Shown: positions 1-8,116 of the stretch, piece by piece
Position numbering within the stretch: the stretch's first letter is position 1
How the letters are laid out: each line of letters starts with the position of its first letter
NCBI GenBank assembly: GCA_020432595.1
Contig: JAGQGA010000019.1
Location: 9,623-22,954, forward strand
Length of the DNA: 13,332 bases
From: Anaerolineales bacterium
Lineage (GTDB): Bacteria > Chloroflexota > Anaerolineae > Promineifilales > Promineifilaceae
Direction of reading: 5' to 3'
Translations under genes and position numbers: made by a program
Notes under the pieces: model-generated
The model's input: only the letters and a program-made list of their open reading frames with translations
What the model was told of the DNA's origin: nothing
The model's database searches: none

Positions 1-1019
1 CCCTGGCATTGGTTCAGGCTGTGGGCCAAATCAATATCGTGGGGTCGAGTTTAGGTGGTGCTGGTTTAGCGGGTATTATGCCCAATTTTGGCTTTACGGC
101 TGAACTGCTTTTGCCAACTTTGACAACTTTGTTTGCTATGGTTGGCGGGACGATGACCGCTATCTGGATTGGTGAACGAATTACTGAGGAAGGCATTGGG
201 CAGGGTATATCGCTTATCATCTTTGGTGGTATTGTTGCGCGCATTTTGCCAAATACGGCTCGTCTGTTTGCCTTAGAAGACACGACTGCTCGGGTGTTTT
301 CCATTGCTGCCTTTTTGGCTTTGACGGTTTTTACCGTGTTAGTAATTGTCATTATTCAGGAAGGTCAACGGCGTATTCCTGTTCAGTATGGCCGACGGGT
401 GCGTGGGCGGAAGGTATACCAAGGGCAAAGTAGTTTTGTGCCGCTCAAAGTGAATACGGCCGGCATGATTCCAATTATCTTTGCTCAGTCAATTCTTACA
501 TTCCCGCCTTTGTTAGCAAGCTTTTTTGTTAACCCAAACAATAGCGATGGTGGCATCTTTAGCACTATCATGACCGCAATTGCGAGTTTTGGAACCCAGC
601 AGAATCCAGAAATTGCTCCAGGTTCGTTTTTTGCTTACTGGTTTGTGTATTTTGTTCTGGTGGTAGCCTTTACGTTTTTCTATACAGACGTGATGGTGCG
701 CCAACAAAATTTGCCACAAACTTTACAACGACAGGGTGGGTTTATCCCTGGTATTCGTCCTGGTAAACGTACTGAAACATATATTATGTCTGTCGTGCGT
801 CGCATTACAACGGCAGGTGCCATCTTTTTGGGGCTTGTGGCTATCTTGCCAGGTATTATGTCATTGCTAGGCGTTATCTTGCGTATTGATGGCATTGAGC
901 AGAGTGCTTTAGTAATCAATGGTTCTGGGTTAATCATTGTGGTTGGTGTAGTGATTGATACAATGCGGCAGCTTGAAGCACAACTATTGATGCGGCATTA
1001 CGAAGGATTTATTCGGTAA
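1..1019 (+). CDS. secY: Preprotein translocase subunit SecY, 5' truncated by the window edge
   Basis: SecY is the pore-forming subunit of the SecYEG channel, which moves unfolded proteins across or into the cytoplasmic membrane. The reading frame is open from base 3, so roughly the first 95-100 residues of a usual 430-residue SecY lie outside the window. The Leu codon at 9 is not the start. Visible family features are several hydrophobic membrane segments, the conserved stretch IPVQYGRRVRGRKVYQGQS followed by PLKVNTAGMIPIIFAQS, the cytoplasmic-loop motif GIRPGKRTETYI, and the C-terminal RHYEGFIR ending. The stop at 1017-1019 lies 5 nt before adk, so the two genes are probably translationally coupled. 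Identification is secure from these motifs and from the neighbouring ribosomal genes. Confidence 0.97.
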   Translation, partial: LALVQAVGQINIVGSSLGGAGLAGIMPNFGFTAELLLPTLTTLFAMVGGTMTAIWIGERITEEGIGQGISLIIFGGIVARILPNTARLFALEDTTARVFSIAAFLALTVFTVLVIVIIQEGQRRIPVQYGRRVRGRKVYQGQSSFVPLKVNTAGMIPIIFAQSILTFPPLLASFFVNPNNSDGGIFSTIMTAIASFGTQQNPEIAPGSFFAYWFVYFVLVVAFTFFYTDVMVRQQNLPQTLQRQGGFIPGIRPGKRTETYIMSVVRRITTAGAIFLGLVAILPGIMSLLGVILRIDGIEQSALVINGSGLIIVVGVVIDTMRQLEAQLLMRHYEGFIR

Positions 1020-1024
1020 GAAAG

Positions 1025-1594
1025 ATGTATTTGGTTTTGTTGGGGCCGCCTGGGGCTGGCAAAGGTACTCAGGCAAAACGTTTGCAAATGGCACTTAGCA
1101 TTCCGCAAATTTCTACAGGTGATTTGTTTCGGCACCATCTGAAGAATGCGACGGAGTTAGGGCAATTGGCACAAGGATATATGGATCGTGGCGAGCTTGT
1201 ACCAGACGAAGTGACAATTGGTATGGTACGGGATCGCTTGGGTCAACCGGATTGTGCAAACGGTGCCATTTTTGATGGGTTTCCTCGAAATATTAACCAG
1301 GCACGGGCTTTAGATACTTTGTTGGCTGAAATGGATAAGGGTATCCAAATAGTACCCTCTATTTATGTCCCTCGTGATGTTCTTATTGAGCGTTTGTTGA
1401 AACGGGCTCAGATTGAGGGACGGGCTGATGATAATGAAGAAACGATCCGTACGCGGATGCATGTTTACGAGGAGCAAACGAAGCCATTGCTTGATTTCTA
1501 TAGTGCAATAGGCCTTGTAGTGGAAATAGATGGAAACCAATCTGTTGATGAAGTGCAACGGGATTTGGTTGCGGCTGTAACAGCAGCATCATAA
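1025..1594 (+). CDS. adk: Adenylate kinase, short-LID form
   Basis: Adenylate kinase interconverts ATP + AMP and 2 ADP in the cytoplasm and sets the adenylate energy balance. The P-loop is GPPGAGKGT at residues 7-15. The AMP-binding part follows with [11 protein letters not shown] and GELVPDEV, then FDGFPRN, where family members usually have Thr in place of this Asn. The 189-residue length, and the direct run from [13 protein letters not shown] to EETIRTRM, show the short form without the inserted zinc-binding lid. The ATG at 1025 has no good Shine-Dalgarno site. It sits 5 nt after the secY stop, which fits translational coupling. secY-adk is a common order in ribosomal clusters. Confidence 0.97.
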   Translation: MYLVLLGPPGAGKGTQAKRLQMALSIPQISTGDLFRHHLKNATELGQLAQGYMDRGELVPDEVTIGMVRDRLGQPDCANGAIFDGFPRNINQARALDTLLAEMDKGIQIVPSIYVPRDVLIERLLKRAQIEGRADDNEETIRTRMHVYEEQTKPLLDFYSAIGLVVEIDGNQSVDEVQRDLVAAVTAAS

Positions 1595-1596
1595 GC

Positions 1597-1663
1597 ATTT
1601 TAGCAAGTTTCTTTGTACTTGCCTACTAGGTTTCTGTGAAGCTGCCGGTTTTTTTGCTAAAAT
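1597..1663 (+). promoter_or_regulatory. Possible structured leader between adk and rpmJ
   Basis: A perfect 10-bp inverted repeat, ATTTTAGCAA (1597-1606) and TTGCTAAAAT (1654-1663), brackets 47 nt. A smaller hairpin, GCAAGT (1603-1608) with ACTTGC (1617-1622), uses part of the left arm, so the two folds exclude each other. A run of seven T lies at 1649-1655. No promoter of good quality was recognised here. The arrangement could be an attenuator or a ribosomal-protein binding site controlling rpmJ-rpsM-rpsK-rpsD, but that is inference. Confidence 0.3.
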
Positions 1664-1697
1664 TCAAGATGGCAAAGACCGTATAGGAGCAGATGTC

Positions 1698-1811
1698 ATG
1701 AAAGTATCATCTTCAGTAAAGCGGCGTTGTCCAAAATGCAAGATTATTAAGCGCCGTGGTGTGGTGCGTGTGATTTGTGTAGACCCAAATCATAAGCAAC
1801 GTCAAGGTTAG
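1698..1811 (+). CDS. rpmJ: 50S ribosomal protein L36 (bL36)
   Basis: This 37-residue gene encodes the smallest ribosomal protein, a zinc-binding component of the 50S subunit. The protein begins [20 protein letters not shown]. The zinc ligands are all present as Cys11, Cys14, Cys27 and His32, so this is the zinc-containing (C+) form. An AGGAG site at 1685-1689, 8 nt before the ATG, sets the start. It sits between adk and rpsM, directly before rpsM as in many bacteria. Neither map nor infA lies in the 103 nt before it. Confidence 0.96.
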   Translation: MKVSSSVKRRCPKCKIIKRRGVVRVICVDPNHKQRQG

Positions 1812-1819
1812 AGAAAAAT

Positions 1820-1837
1820 AAAAGCAATAATGCTTTT
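1820..1837 (+). other. Small A/T-rich hairpin between rpmJ and rpsM
   Basis: AAAAGCA (1820-1826) and TGCTTTT (1831-1837) can pair over 7 bp around a 4-nt loop. Only two pairs are G-C and the following bases, GTTTTGT, are not a clean U tract. It is at most a weak pausing or processing signal ahead of the rpsM Shine-Dalgarno site at 1849-1853. Confidence 0.25.
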
Positions 1838-1857
1838 GTTTTGTAAACGGAGGAAAC

Positions 1858-2238
1858 ATGGCTCGTATCGCTGGTGTTGACATTCCTCGCAACAAGCGGG
1901 TCGAGATTAGCCTCACTTATATCTTTGGTATTGGGAAAGCAACTAGTCAGAAAATTTTGACTGAGGCTGAGATTAATCCTGATACACGTGTTCAAGATTT
2001 GTCGGAAGCCGATGTGACGCGGTTGCGGCAGATTATTGACAAAGATTATATGGTTGAGGGTGATTTGCGACGCGAAGTTGGGATGAATATTAAGCGCCTG
2101 TCAGAAATTGGTTGCTATCGTGGTTTGCGTCATCGTCGCCATTTGCCTGTTCATGGGCAGCGCACGAAAACAAATGCACGTACCCGTAAGGGGCCAAAGA
2201 AGACGGTTGCTGGGCGTGGTCGTCGCAAGGGCAAGTAG
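1858..2238 (+). CDS. rpsM: 30S ribosomal protein S13 (uS13)
   Basis: S13 sits in the head of the 30S subunit, contacts 16S rRNA and the P-site tRNA, and bridges to the 50S subunit. The protein is 126 residues, normal for the family. It starts [21 protein letters not shown], contains the [13 protein letters not shown] segment, and has the signature [26 protein letters not shown] before a basic [17 protein letters not shown] tail. GGAGG at 1849-1853 places the ATG at 1858. It is the first larger gene of the alpha-operon order rpsM-rpsK-rpsD-rpoA-rplQ. Confidence 0.98.
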   Translation: MARIAGVDIPRNKRVEISLTYIFGIGKATSQKILTEAEINPDTRVQDLSEADVTRLRQIIDKDYMVEGDLRREVGMNIKRLSEIGCYRGLRHRRHLPVHGQRTKTNARTRKGPKKTVAGRGRRKGK

Positions 2239-2306
2239 TAGTTATTTTGATTCTTGTTGCATGACGTTGTGCGGCAGGGGCAGTTGATATTTTATCAGGA
2301 GTAAGA

Positions 2307-2702
2307 ATGGGACGTAGAAGAAGACAGGCGCAGATTCGGAAGAAGCCAAAGCGGATGGTGCCGCGTGGTCAAGTCCATATCTATGCTACGTTTAATAATA
2401 CGATTGTGACCTTGACTGATGATAAGGGTAATACGCTTGCTTGGGCGAGTGCTGGTAGTGCTGGTTTTAAGGGATCGCGTAAGAGCACACCATATGCTGC
2501 TGGCTTGGCTAGCCAAAATGCAATTCGTGTTGCCCAGGATTATGGGATGCAAGAGGTGGAGATTATTGTGAAAGGGCCTGGTCCTGGTCGAGAGTCGGCG
2601 ATTCGTCGTGTTTCGTCGGCTGGGCTGAGGGTTACGGCCATTAATGATATTACACCTGTTCCACATAATGGGTGTCGTCCGCCAAAGAAACGGCGTGTAT
2701 AA
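2307..2702 (+). CDS. rpsK: 30S ribosomal protein S11 (uS11)
   Basis: S11 is a platform protein of the 30S subunit and binds 16S rRNA near the mRNA exit path. The 131-residue product has the usual basic N-terminus and the core [15 protein letters not shown]. It also has the signature [12 protein letters not shown] followed by [20 protein letters not shown], and ends [14 protein letters not shown] at 2297-2301 lies 5 nt before the ATG. The gene is separated from rpsM by 68 nt with no recognisable terminator. Confidence 0.98.
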   Translation: MGRRRRQAQIRKKPKRMVPRGQVHIYATFNNTIVTLTDDKGNTLAWASAGSAGFKGSRKSTPYAAGLASQNAIRVAQDYGMQEVEIIVKGPGPGRESAIRRVSSAGLRVTAINDITPVPHNGCRPPKKRRV

Positions 2703-2767
2703 TTTATAGTCGTTTTATTATCAAGCTTTATTTATTTGAGAGGGAAGACGGGTTGCCAAGCCTGTAA

Positions 2768-2796
2768 ACCTCTTGAAATATCCTGAATAAGGAGGT
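2768..2796 (+). promoter_or_regulatory. rpsD Shine-Dalgarno site inside a possible sequestering hairpin
   Basis: The rpsD ribosome site AAGGAGGT (2789-2796) is a full-length Shine-Dalgarno match, 7 nt before a TTG start. ACCTCTT at 2768-2774 can pair with AGGAGGT at 2790-2796 over 7 bp (one G-T pair) around a 15-nt loop. Upstream AGAGG at 2739-2743 can instead pair with CCTCT at 2769-2773, which would free the site. S4 is a known autoregulator in other bacteria, so a feedback switch is conceivable, but the pairing is short and unproven. Confidence 0.3.
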
Positions 2797-2803
2797 CTGT
2801 AAG

Positions 2804-3442
2804 TTGGCACGATATACAGGTCCTGTGTGTAAGCTTTGTCGCCGTGAGGGTGAAAAGCTGTTTTTGAAGGGGTCGCGTTGTTTGACTCCGAAATGTTCTT
2901 ATGAACGGCGTTCTTATCCGCCGGGGCAGCATGGCCGCGAAAATCAGTTTCGGCGTGGTCGCGCATCTGACTATTTATTGCAGCTTCGTGAAAAGCAGAA
3001 GGCTCGGCGTATTTATGGGGTGTTGGAGCGCCAGTTTTCTCGGTATTTTAAGCGAGCCTCGCAGCAGGTTGGTTTGACGGGTACGAATTTGCTGGTTTTG
3101 CTGGAGCGTCGTTTGGATAATGTGGTGTACCGAATGGGCATCGCGGATTCTCGGGCGCAGGCGCGGCAATTGGTTCAGCATGGTCATATTATGATTAACG
3201 GCCGTAAAACCAACGTCCCTTCTGCTCTGGTTTCGTCTGGCGATACAATTTCGATTCGCCCTGAAAGTACACGTCGCAATTATTTCCGGCAGCTTCGCCA
3301 GGATTTAGATGATCGACGTGTACCACGTTGGCTTTCTATCAGCGCAGCGAGCTTGTCCGGCAGCGTGTTAGATTTGCCTAAACGTGATGATATTGATGTA
3401 TCGTTGAATGAGCAGTTGATTGTTGAGTACTACTCCCGCTAG
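2804..3442 (+). CDS. rpsD: 30S ribosomal protein S4 (uS4), zinc-binding form
   Basis: S4 is a primary 16S rRNA binder that nucleates assembly of the 30S body and takes part in decoding fidelity. In several bacteria it also represses its own operon. The product has 212 residues. It opens with a four-cysteine zinc knuckle (Cys9, Cys12, Cys26, Cys31), then the segment SYPPGQHGR. An S4 RNA-binding domain begins near [13 protein letters not shown] and includes [18 protein letters not shown]. The start is TTG at 2804, supported by AAGGAGGT 7 nt upstream and by the normal MARYTGP N-terminus. A near-copy of the 10-bp palindrome, AACGGCCGTA, is at 3197-3206 within codons for Asn-Gly-Arg. Confidence 0.98.
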   Translation: MARYTGPVCKLCRREGEKLFLKGSRCLTPKCSYERRSYPPGQHGRENQFRRGRASDYLLQLREKQKARRIYGVLERQFSRYFKRASQQVGLTGTNLLVLLERRLDNVVYRMGIADSRAQARQLVQHGHIMINGRKTNVPSALVSSGDTISIRPESTRRNYFRQLRQDLDDRRVPRWLSISAASLSGSVLDLPKRDDIDVSLNEQLIVEYYSR

Positions 3443-3500
3443 TTAATTAAGCTGTTATGGCTGTTAGCTAATTGGTTGAACTGTACAGGGAGGTATTGCA

Positions 3501-4442
3501 TTGGCTATCAGTAATTTAGTCTTGCCGAAAATTGAAAGCACGGCGATGACCCAGGAATACGGCCGTTTTGTCCTTTCACCATTGGAAAGAGGATATGGTA
3601 CAACACTGGGTAATGCGTTACGTCGTGTATTGTTGTCTTCTTTACCCGGAGCTGCGATTACATCTATTCGTGTGACGGATGTTCCTCATGAGTTTGCGGC
3701 CGTTCCTCACGTTCGCGAGGATATGATGCAGCTCATTCTCAATATCAAGCAGCTGCGTTTACAACTTTATAACACCGACACCGCTCGGCTGCGTTTAGAG
3801 GTGCATGGCGCGGGAACAGTCACCGCCGCTGATATTCAAACACCGCCAGAAGTAGAAATCATTAACCCTGATCTGTATCTGTTTACAGTAAACTCAGACG
3901 ACGCATTTCTTGAAATTGAAATGACGGCTGAGACAGGGCGTGGGTATTCGCCAGCCGAAGAGCGTGGGCGTTTACCAATTGGCGAACTGCCTGTAGACGC
4001 TATTTTTAGCCCTATTCGCCGGGTTAGCTATGATGTGGAAAAAACCCGCGTAGGCCAGATTGCCGATTATGACCGTACCGTATTGCAAATTTGGACAGAT
4101 GGTACTATTAAGCCAGAAGAGTCCTTGGCTCAATCTGCTCAAATCTTGATGCAATATCTGCGTCCTATTGCTGGCGTCAGCGAAGAAACCTTCATGCCCG
4201 TTGAGGAAGAAGAGGAAGAAGAAACAATTCCCAATGAGATTTATGACACGCCTATCGAACAGCTTGATCTGAGCGTTCGCGTGTTTAACTCGCTCAAGCG
4301 GACAGGTATTACGAAAGTTGGTGAAATGTTGGAGATGTTGGAGCGCGGCGAAGAAACTATGCTGGCAATTCGGAACTTCGGTGAGAAGTCACTCGATGAG
4401 CTTAAACAGCAACTTCGTTCCAAGGGCTTCATGATTGAGTAA
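3501..4442 (+). CDS. rpoA: DNA-directed RNA polymerase subunit alpha
   Basis: Alpha forms the dimer on which RNA polymerase assembles, and its C-terminal domain contacts UP elements and activators. The product is 313 residues. The N-terminal assembly domain (about 1-225) contains [20 protein letters not shown]. The linker carries seven consecutive Glu residues at 235-241. The C-terminal domain (about 252-313) keeps [11 protein letters not shown] and [10 protein letters not shown], with Arg260 and Asn263 corresponding by eye to the DNA-binding Arg265 and Asn268 of E. coli. Translation begins at TTG 3501, with AGGGAGGT at 3487-3494. The gene stands in the standard place between rpsD and rplQ. 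Confidence 0.98.
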   Translation: MAISNLVLPKIESTAMTQEYGRFVLSPLERGYGTTLGNALRRVLLSSLPGAAITSIRVTDVPHEFAAVPHVREDMMQLILNIKQLRLQLYNTDTARLRLEVHGAGTVTAADIQTPPEVEIINPDLYLFTVNSDDAFLEIEMTAETGRGYSPAEERGRLPIGELPVDAIFSPIRRVSYDVEKTRVGQIADYDRTVLQIWTDGTIKPEESLAQSAQILMQYLRPIAGVSEETFMPVEEEEEEETIPNEIYDTPIEQLDLSVRVFNSLKRTGITKVGEMLEMLERGEETMLAIRNFGEKSLDELKQQLRSKGFMIE

Positions 4443-4483
4443 TTGGCTCTTGTTGCCAACATCGTGCGTACGAGGATAAGAAC

Positions 4484-4912
4484 ATGCGTCATAAAGTTCA
4501 TGGGCGTAAATTAAATCGAGATACCGGCCACCGTAAAGCCCTTATACGAAATATGGTGGCCGACCTTTTGTGTCACGAACAAATTATCACAACAGAGGCG
4601 AAAGCCCGGACAATCCGACCCGTTGCTGAGAAAATGATAACTCTGGCAAAACGTGGTCGGGTAAAAGGCAGCGAAGACGTAGCTAATGAAGTCCATGCCC
4701 GTCGGTTGGCGGCATCGCGTTTGCCTAAAACTCGGATGATTGAGGATGAGGATGGGTATATTCAAGAGGTTGACGTGGTTCGTCATCTGTTTGATGAAAT
4801 TGCCCCACGTTACACGGATCGTCCCGGTGGATATACTCGTTTGTTAAAAATGGGCAAGCGGCCCGGTGATAATGCTGACATGGCTGTGCTGATGTTGGTT
4901 GGGGATGAGTAA
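4484..4912 (+). CDS. rplQ: 50S ribosomal protein L17 (bL17), slightly enlarged
   Basis: L17 lies near the polypeptide exit tunnel of the 50S subunit. The N-terminus [20 protein letters not shown] and the C-terminal [22 protein letters not shown] are diagnostic. At 142 residues it is longer than the usual 115-130. The extra length appears as an acidic insert around residues 81-97 ([17 protein letters not shown]), between the ARRLAAS helix and [13 protein letters not shown] at 4472-4475 supports the ATG at 4484. Its last codons overlap the start of truA. Confidence 0.97.
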   Translation: MRHKVHGRKLNRDTGHRKALIRNMVADLLCHEQIITTEAKARTIRPVAEKMITLAKRGRVKGSEDVANEVHARRLAASRLPKTRMIEDEDGYIQEVDVVRHLFDEIAPRYTDRPGGYTRLLKMGKRPGDNADMAVLMLVGDE

Positions 4913-5660
4913 AGCCTTTCGGGCTGTCATTGCCTATGACGGAACGGCCTATTATGGGTTTCAACGTCAACGAGAGGGGCAACCAACCATACAAAGTGAA
5001 CTAGAGCGCGTTCTTCACTTAATTGTTCGAGAGCCGGTAACGATTGTAGGTGCCGGCCGAACAGACAGAGGGGTTCACGCTCTAGGGCAGGTTATAACCT
5101 TTAACATCTTTTGGCAGCACGGTGAGAATGCTCTGTTGCGGGCATTAAACGCAAATTTGCCGGAAGATATAGCAGTTTTACAATTAGAGGCATGGTTTCC
5201 CGCTTGCGGGTGGGAACCTACCTTTCATCCTAGATACGATGCACGCCGCCGTACATACGAGTACCAGATTTTAAACGTGGCTGTGCGGAACCCGTTGGAT
5301 CGCAACCGAAGTTGGCATATTAGGCAGTCGCTTGATATGGAATTAATGAACAAGGCAGCCAAGGCTTTAGTTGGCGTTCAGGATTTTGCAACATTTGGAC
5401 AGCCACCAAAGGGTACAAACACAGTCCGTGAGGTTTTTGTGGCAGAGTGGGTACGGCATCATGAACGTTTGACGTTTCTGATTCAAGCAAATGCGTTTTT
5501 GCAGCGCATGGTGCGGAGTGTAGTAGGGAGTTTGAAGATGGTAGGCGTGGGTGACTGGTCTGTGGCGGATTTTGTGGCAGCGCTGCAAGCGTGTGACCGC
5601 AGTCGCTCGGCAATGGTTGCCCCGGCACATGGTCTCTACTTGGTTTCTGTTGAATATTGA
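4905..5660 (+). CDS. truA: tRNA pseudouridine(38-40) synthase TruA
   Basis: TruA converts uridines 38-40 in the anticodon stem of several tRNAs to pseudouridine. The 251-residue product starts [20 protein letters not shown]. It carries the catalytic loop [15 protein letters not shown] with Asp54 as nucleophile, then the conserved [16 protein letters not shown] and [15 protein letters not shown]. The ATG at 4905 overlaps the 3' end of rplQ by 8 nt, which points to translational coupling. An in-frame TTG at 4899 is a less likely alternative start because neither has a clear Shine-Dalgarno site. rplQ-truA-rplM-rpsI is a known order, although genes for an ECF transporter often intervene in Firmicutes and do not here. 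Confidence 0.96.
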   Translation: MSKAFRAVIAYDGTAYYGFQRQREGQPTIQSELERVLHLIVREPVTIVGAGRTDRGVHALGQVITFNIFWQHGENALLRALNANLPEDIAVLQLEAWFPACGWEPTFHPRYDARRRTYEYQILNVAVRNPLDRNRSWHIRQSLDMELMNKAAKALVGVQDFATFGQPPKGTNTVREVFVAEWVRHHERLTFLIQANAFLQRMVRSVVGSLKMVGVGDWSVADFVAALQACDRSRSAMVAPAHGLYLVSVEY

Positions 5661-5691
5661 TGATTTTGTCTCTGGATTGGGAGAATTTGGT

Positions 5692-6120
5692 ATGAAAACC
5701 TTTGTCACAAAACCGGCTGAGGTAGATCGCAGTTGGTATGTTGTTGATGCCGAGGGGCAAACTTTGGGGCGGTTGGCCTCAAAAATTGCTGCTGTTTTGC
5801 GCGGCAAGCATAAGCCGATTTATAGTCCGTCTGTGGATTGCGGTGATTACGTGATTGTGTTGAATGCGGACAAGATTCACGTGACAGGGCGGCGGATGGA
5901 GCAGAAGCGGTATTATCGCCATTCGGGGTATCCGGGTGGGTTGACGGAAATTAGCTTGCGCGATCAGCTACAGCAATATCCTGTGCGTCCGATTGAAGCG
6001 GCCGTGAAAGGGATGTTGCCGAAGAATAAGCTGGGGCGTAAGATGTTTAAGAAGCTCAAGGTTTATGCTGGGTCGGAGCATCCGCATGAGGCGCAGCAGC
6101 CAGTTGAGATGAAGATTTAG
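5692..6120 (+). CDS. rplM: 50S ribosomal protein L13 (uL13)
   Basis: L13 is an early-assembly protein of the 50S subunit. The frame is open further upstream, but the ATG at 5692 gives the normal N-terminus [20 protein letters not shown] and the exact family length of 142 residues. GGGAG at 5679-5683 lies 8 nt before it. Diagnostic segments are [48 protein letters not shown], and [25 protein letters not shown]. It begins 31 nt after truA and precedes its usual partner rpsI by 9 nt. Confidence 0.98.
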   Translation: MKTFVTKPAEVDRSWYVVDAEGQTLGRLASKIAAVLRGKHKPIYSPSVDCGDYVIVLNADKIHVTGRRMEQKRYYRHSGYPGGLTEISLRDQLQQYPVRPIEAAVKGMLPKNKLGRKMFKKLKVYAGSEHPHEAQQPVEMKI

Positions 6121-6129
6121 GAGAGGCGG

Positions 6130-6537
6130 ATGTCTGAACAGAGAAAATATTACGAAGGCGTTGGTCGTCGGAAGCGTTCATCGGCACGGGTTCGCATTTA
6201 TATGGACGGTGATAGCAGCGGTTCCTTTACCGTGAACGGAAAGGATGTGGCTGACTTTTTCTCGCGCTATGGTGATGTGCAGACGTTGCGTGGTCCGTTG
6301 GATGACACAAGCTTGACCAGTAAGGCAGACGTGACTGTTGTGGTACAGGGCGGTGGCGTTACAGGGCAGACGAGTGCTGTGCGGTTGGGTCTAGCGCGTG
6401 CACTGGTGAAGTATGATGAAAATCTGCGCGGCCAGCTTCGTGGACACGGCCATTTGACGCGGGATTCGCGCATTAAGGAACGCAAGAAGCCAGGTTTGAA
6501 ACGGGCGCGTAAGGCTCCAACCTATACCAAGCGTTAG
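6130..6537 (+). CDS. rpsI: 30S ribosomal protein S9 (uS9)
   Basis: S9 is in the 30S head and its C-terminal tail reaches the P-site tRNA. The 135-residue product contains YEGVGRRKRSSARVRIY, GGGVTGQTSAVRLGLARAL and DSRIKERKKPGLKRARKAP. It ends in the conserved YTKR tail, whose last Arg contacts tRNA in known structures. The Shine-Dalgarno site AGGAGAGG overlaps the rplM stop codon (6118-6120), so the pair is tightly coupled. It is the last gene of the ribosomal block; the terminator follows about 60 nt later. Confidence 0.98.
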   Translation: MSEQRKYYEGVGRRKRSSARVRIYMDGDSSGSFTVNGKDVADFFSRYGDVQTLRGPLDDTSLTSKADVTVVVQGGGVTGQTSAVRLGLARALVKYDENLRGQLRGHGHLTRDSRIKERKKPGLKRARKAPTYTKR

Positions 6538-6553
6538 GTTTGGATGATTAGGT

Positions 6554-6577
6554 GGAAACGTGTGGATGCACGTTTTC
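6554..6577 (+). other. Hairpin in the rpsI 3' region
   Basis: GGAAACGTG (6554-6562) can pair with CACGTTTTC (6569-6577) over 9 bp (one G-T pair) with a 6-nt loop. It has no U tract and lies 21 nt before the terminator hairpin. It may protect or process the 3' end of the operon transcript. Confidence 0.4.
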
Positions 6578-6598
6578 GCTTTAGCATGATGCAATTTT

Positions 6599-6624
6599 GG
6601 CGAGCTAATCGGCTCGCCTTTTTT
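6599..6624 (+). terminator. Intrinsic terminator of the ribosomal operon
   Basis: GGCGAGC (6599-6605) pairs perfectly with GCTCGCC (6612-6618). The run of six T at 6619-6624 follows immediately. A G/C-rich 7-bp stem with a short loop and U tract is the standard Rho-independent form, and it lies just after rpsI and before the next gene. Confidence 0.92.
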
Positions 6625-6649
6625 GCGTTGGGGTAATGGAGGTGACGTA

Positions 6650-8098
6650 ATGAGCATTACGGTGGTGGGCTTGGGGCCGGGCAACGGCCGTTTATTGACC
6701 CGTGAAGCATGGGACATCTTATCAACAGCGCAGCGCGTCTATCTGCGGACGGCGCGGCATCCAACTGTGGCTGATTTGCCCACACAGGTGGAGCGGGTGA
6801 GTTTTGACCATGTGTATGAAACGGCCGTTAAATTCGACGACGTGTATGCCCACATTGTGGCCGAACTACTGGCGTTGGGGCAAAGCGACGACATCATCTA
6901 TGCCGTACCGGGGCATCCCTACATGGCTGAGTCTACGGTGACGGCACTGGTTGTGGCGGCCAAAGAGGCTGGGGTGGCGGTGCGGATTGTGGATGGTTTG
7001 AGCTTTGTGGAGCCGATGTTAACGGCCGTTGGTGTGGACGGCTTGGACGGGGTACAACTTTATGATGCTATTGCTCTTACGAATTACCATTACCCGCCGC
7101 TGAACCCGGATGCGCCGGTGCTGCTGGGACAGGTTTACAGTCGGCTGTTGGCGGGGGAGTTGAAGCTGGTGTTAACGGCCGTTTATCCCGAAGACCACAC
7201 GGTGCAGCTCGTCCACGCCGTAGGCACCGAGGCGGCGCAGGTGGAAACCATTCCGCTTTATCAGCTTGACCACAGCAGCCAAATCAACCATTTAACCAGC
7301 CTCTACATTCCGCCGCTGCCGCGCAAGGGGTCGCTGATGACCCTGGCCGAGACGGTGGCGACGCTGCGAAGCCCAGAGGGATGCCCCTGGGATCAGGAGC
7401 AAACGCCGCAAAGCTTGCGCGGGGATTTGTTGGGCGAGGTGGCGGAGGTGCTGGAGGCGCTGGACGCTGATGACCCAGAAAATTTGTGCGAGGAGCTGGG
7501 GGATGTGTTTTACCATCTGATGATGCAGGCGCAGATGGCTTCTGAAAACGGGGATTTTACGCTGACGGAAGTGGTGGCGGGGATTGAGGAGAAGCTGAAG
7601 CGGCGGCATCCGCACGTTTGGGGAGATTGGCAGGTGGCGGATTCAGCGGAGGTGGTGCGGAATTGGGAGGCGATTAAGCAGGAGGAGAAGGCGGGGCGGG
7701 GGGAAACGGCCGTTTCCATTCTCGATAAAGTGCCGCAATCGCTGCCTGCCCTATCCCGCGCCCAGGCGATTCAGGCGCGAGCGCGGAAGGATGCTGGGTT
7801 TGATTGGCCTGATGTGGATGGGGTGTGGGGGAAGTTGGCAGAGGAAGTGGCCGAACTGCGGGCGGCGGCAACCGAAGCTGAGCAGCAGGCGGAATTGGGC
7901 GACCTGCTGTTTACGGTGGTGAACCTGGCGCGGTGGCTGGGGGTAGAGGCGGAAACGGCTTTGCGAGAGGCAACGCTGCGATTTAACGGCCGTTTTCGCC
8001 ACGTCGAACAGCTTGTAGCCGAGCGTGGGTTAGATTGGCGAAAGTTAGACTTGGCGGCGTTGGATGGTCTGTGGGCGGAGGCGAAAGAACGGCACTAG
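6650..8098 (+). CDS. mazG: Tetrapyrrole-methylase-like / MazG nucleotide pyrophosphohydrolase fusion (YabN type)
   Basis: MazG proteins hydrolyse nucleoside triphosphates to monophosphate and pyrophosphate, clearing aberrant nucleotides or lowering (p)ppGpp. The 482-residue product has an N-terminal SAM-dependent methylase fold (about 1-220) with GLGPGN at residues 7-12 and a VPGHPYMAEST segment. The first MazG domain starts at CPWDQEQT (245-252) and has metal-binding Glu263, Glu266, Glu282 and Asp285. A second MazG-like domain has Glu399, Glu402, Glu415 and Asp418. The layout and length match Bacillus YabN; what the methylase part acts on is not known to me. ATG 6650 is chosen because GGAGGT (6638-6643) precedes it by 6 nt. 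Six copies of the AACGGCCGTT palindrome lie inside. Confidence 0.93.
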   Translation: MSITVVGLGPGNGRLLTREAWDILSTAQRVYLRTARHPTVADLPTQVERVSFDHVYETAVKFDDVYAHIVAELLALGQSDDIIYAVPGHPYMAESTVTALVVAAKEAGVAVRIVDGLSFVEPMLTAVGVDGLDGVQLYDAIALTNYHYPPLNPDAPVLLGQVYSRLLAGELKLVLTAVYPEDHTVQLVHAVGTEAAQVETIPLYQLDHSSQINHLTSLYIPPLPRKGSLMTLAETVATLRSPEGCPWDQEQTPQSLRGDLLGEVAEVLEALDADDPENLCEELGDVFYHLMMQAQMASENGDFTLTEVVAGIEEKLKRRHPHVWGDWQVADSAEVVRNWEAIKQEEKAGRGETAVSILDKVPQSLPALSRAQAIQARARKDAGFDWPDVDGVWGKLAEEVAELRAAATEAEQQAELGDLLFTVVNLARWLGVEAETALREATLRFNGRFRHVEQLVAERGLDWRKLDLAALDGLWAEAKERH

Positions 8099-8116
8099 GC
8101 TGTGCTACCCACATCT

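Noticed and set aside
1820..1837. Intrinsic terminator between rpmJ and rpsM
   Set aside because: The stem has only two G-C pairs and no clean U tract, and termination here would cut the operon.
5320..5807. Minus-strand frames opposite truA and rplM
   Set aside because: They lie across two well-supported genes and show no motif or ribosome site.
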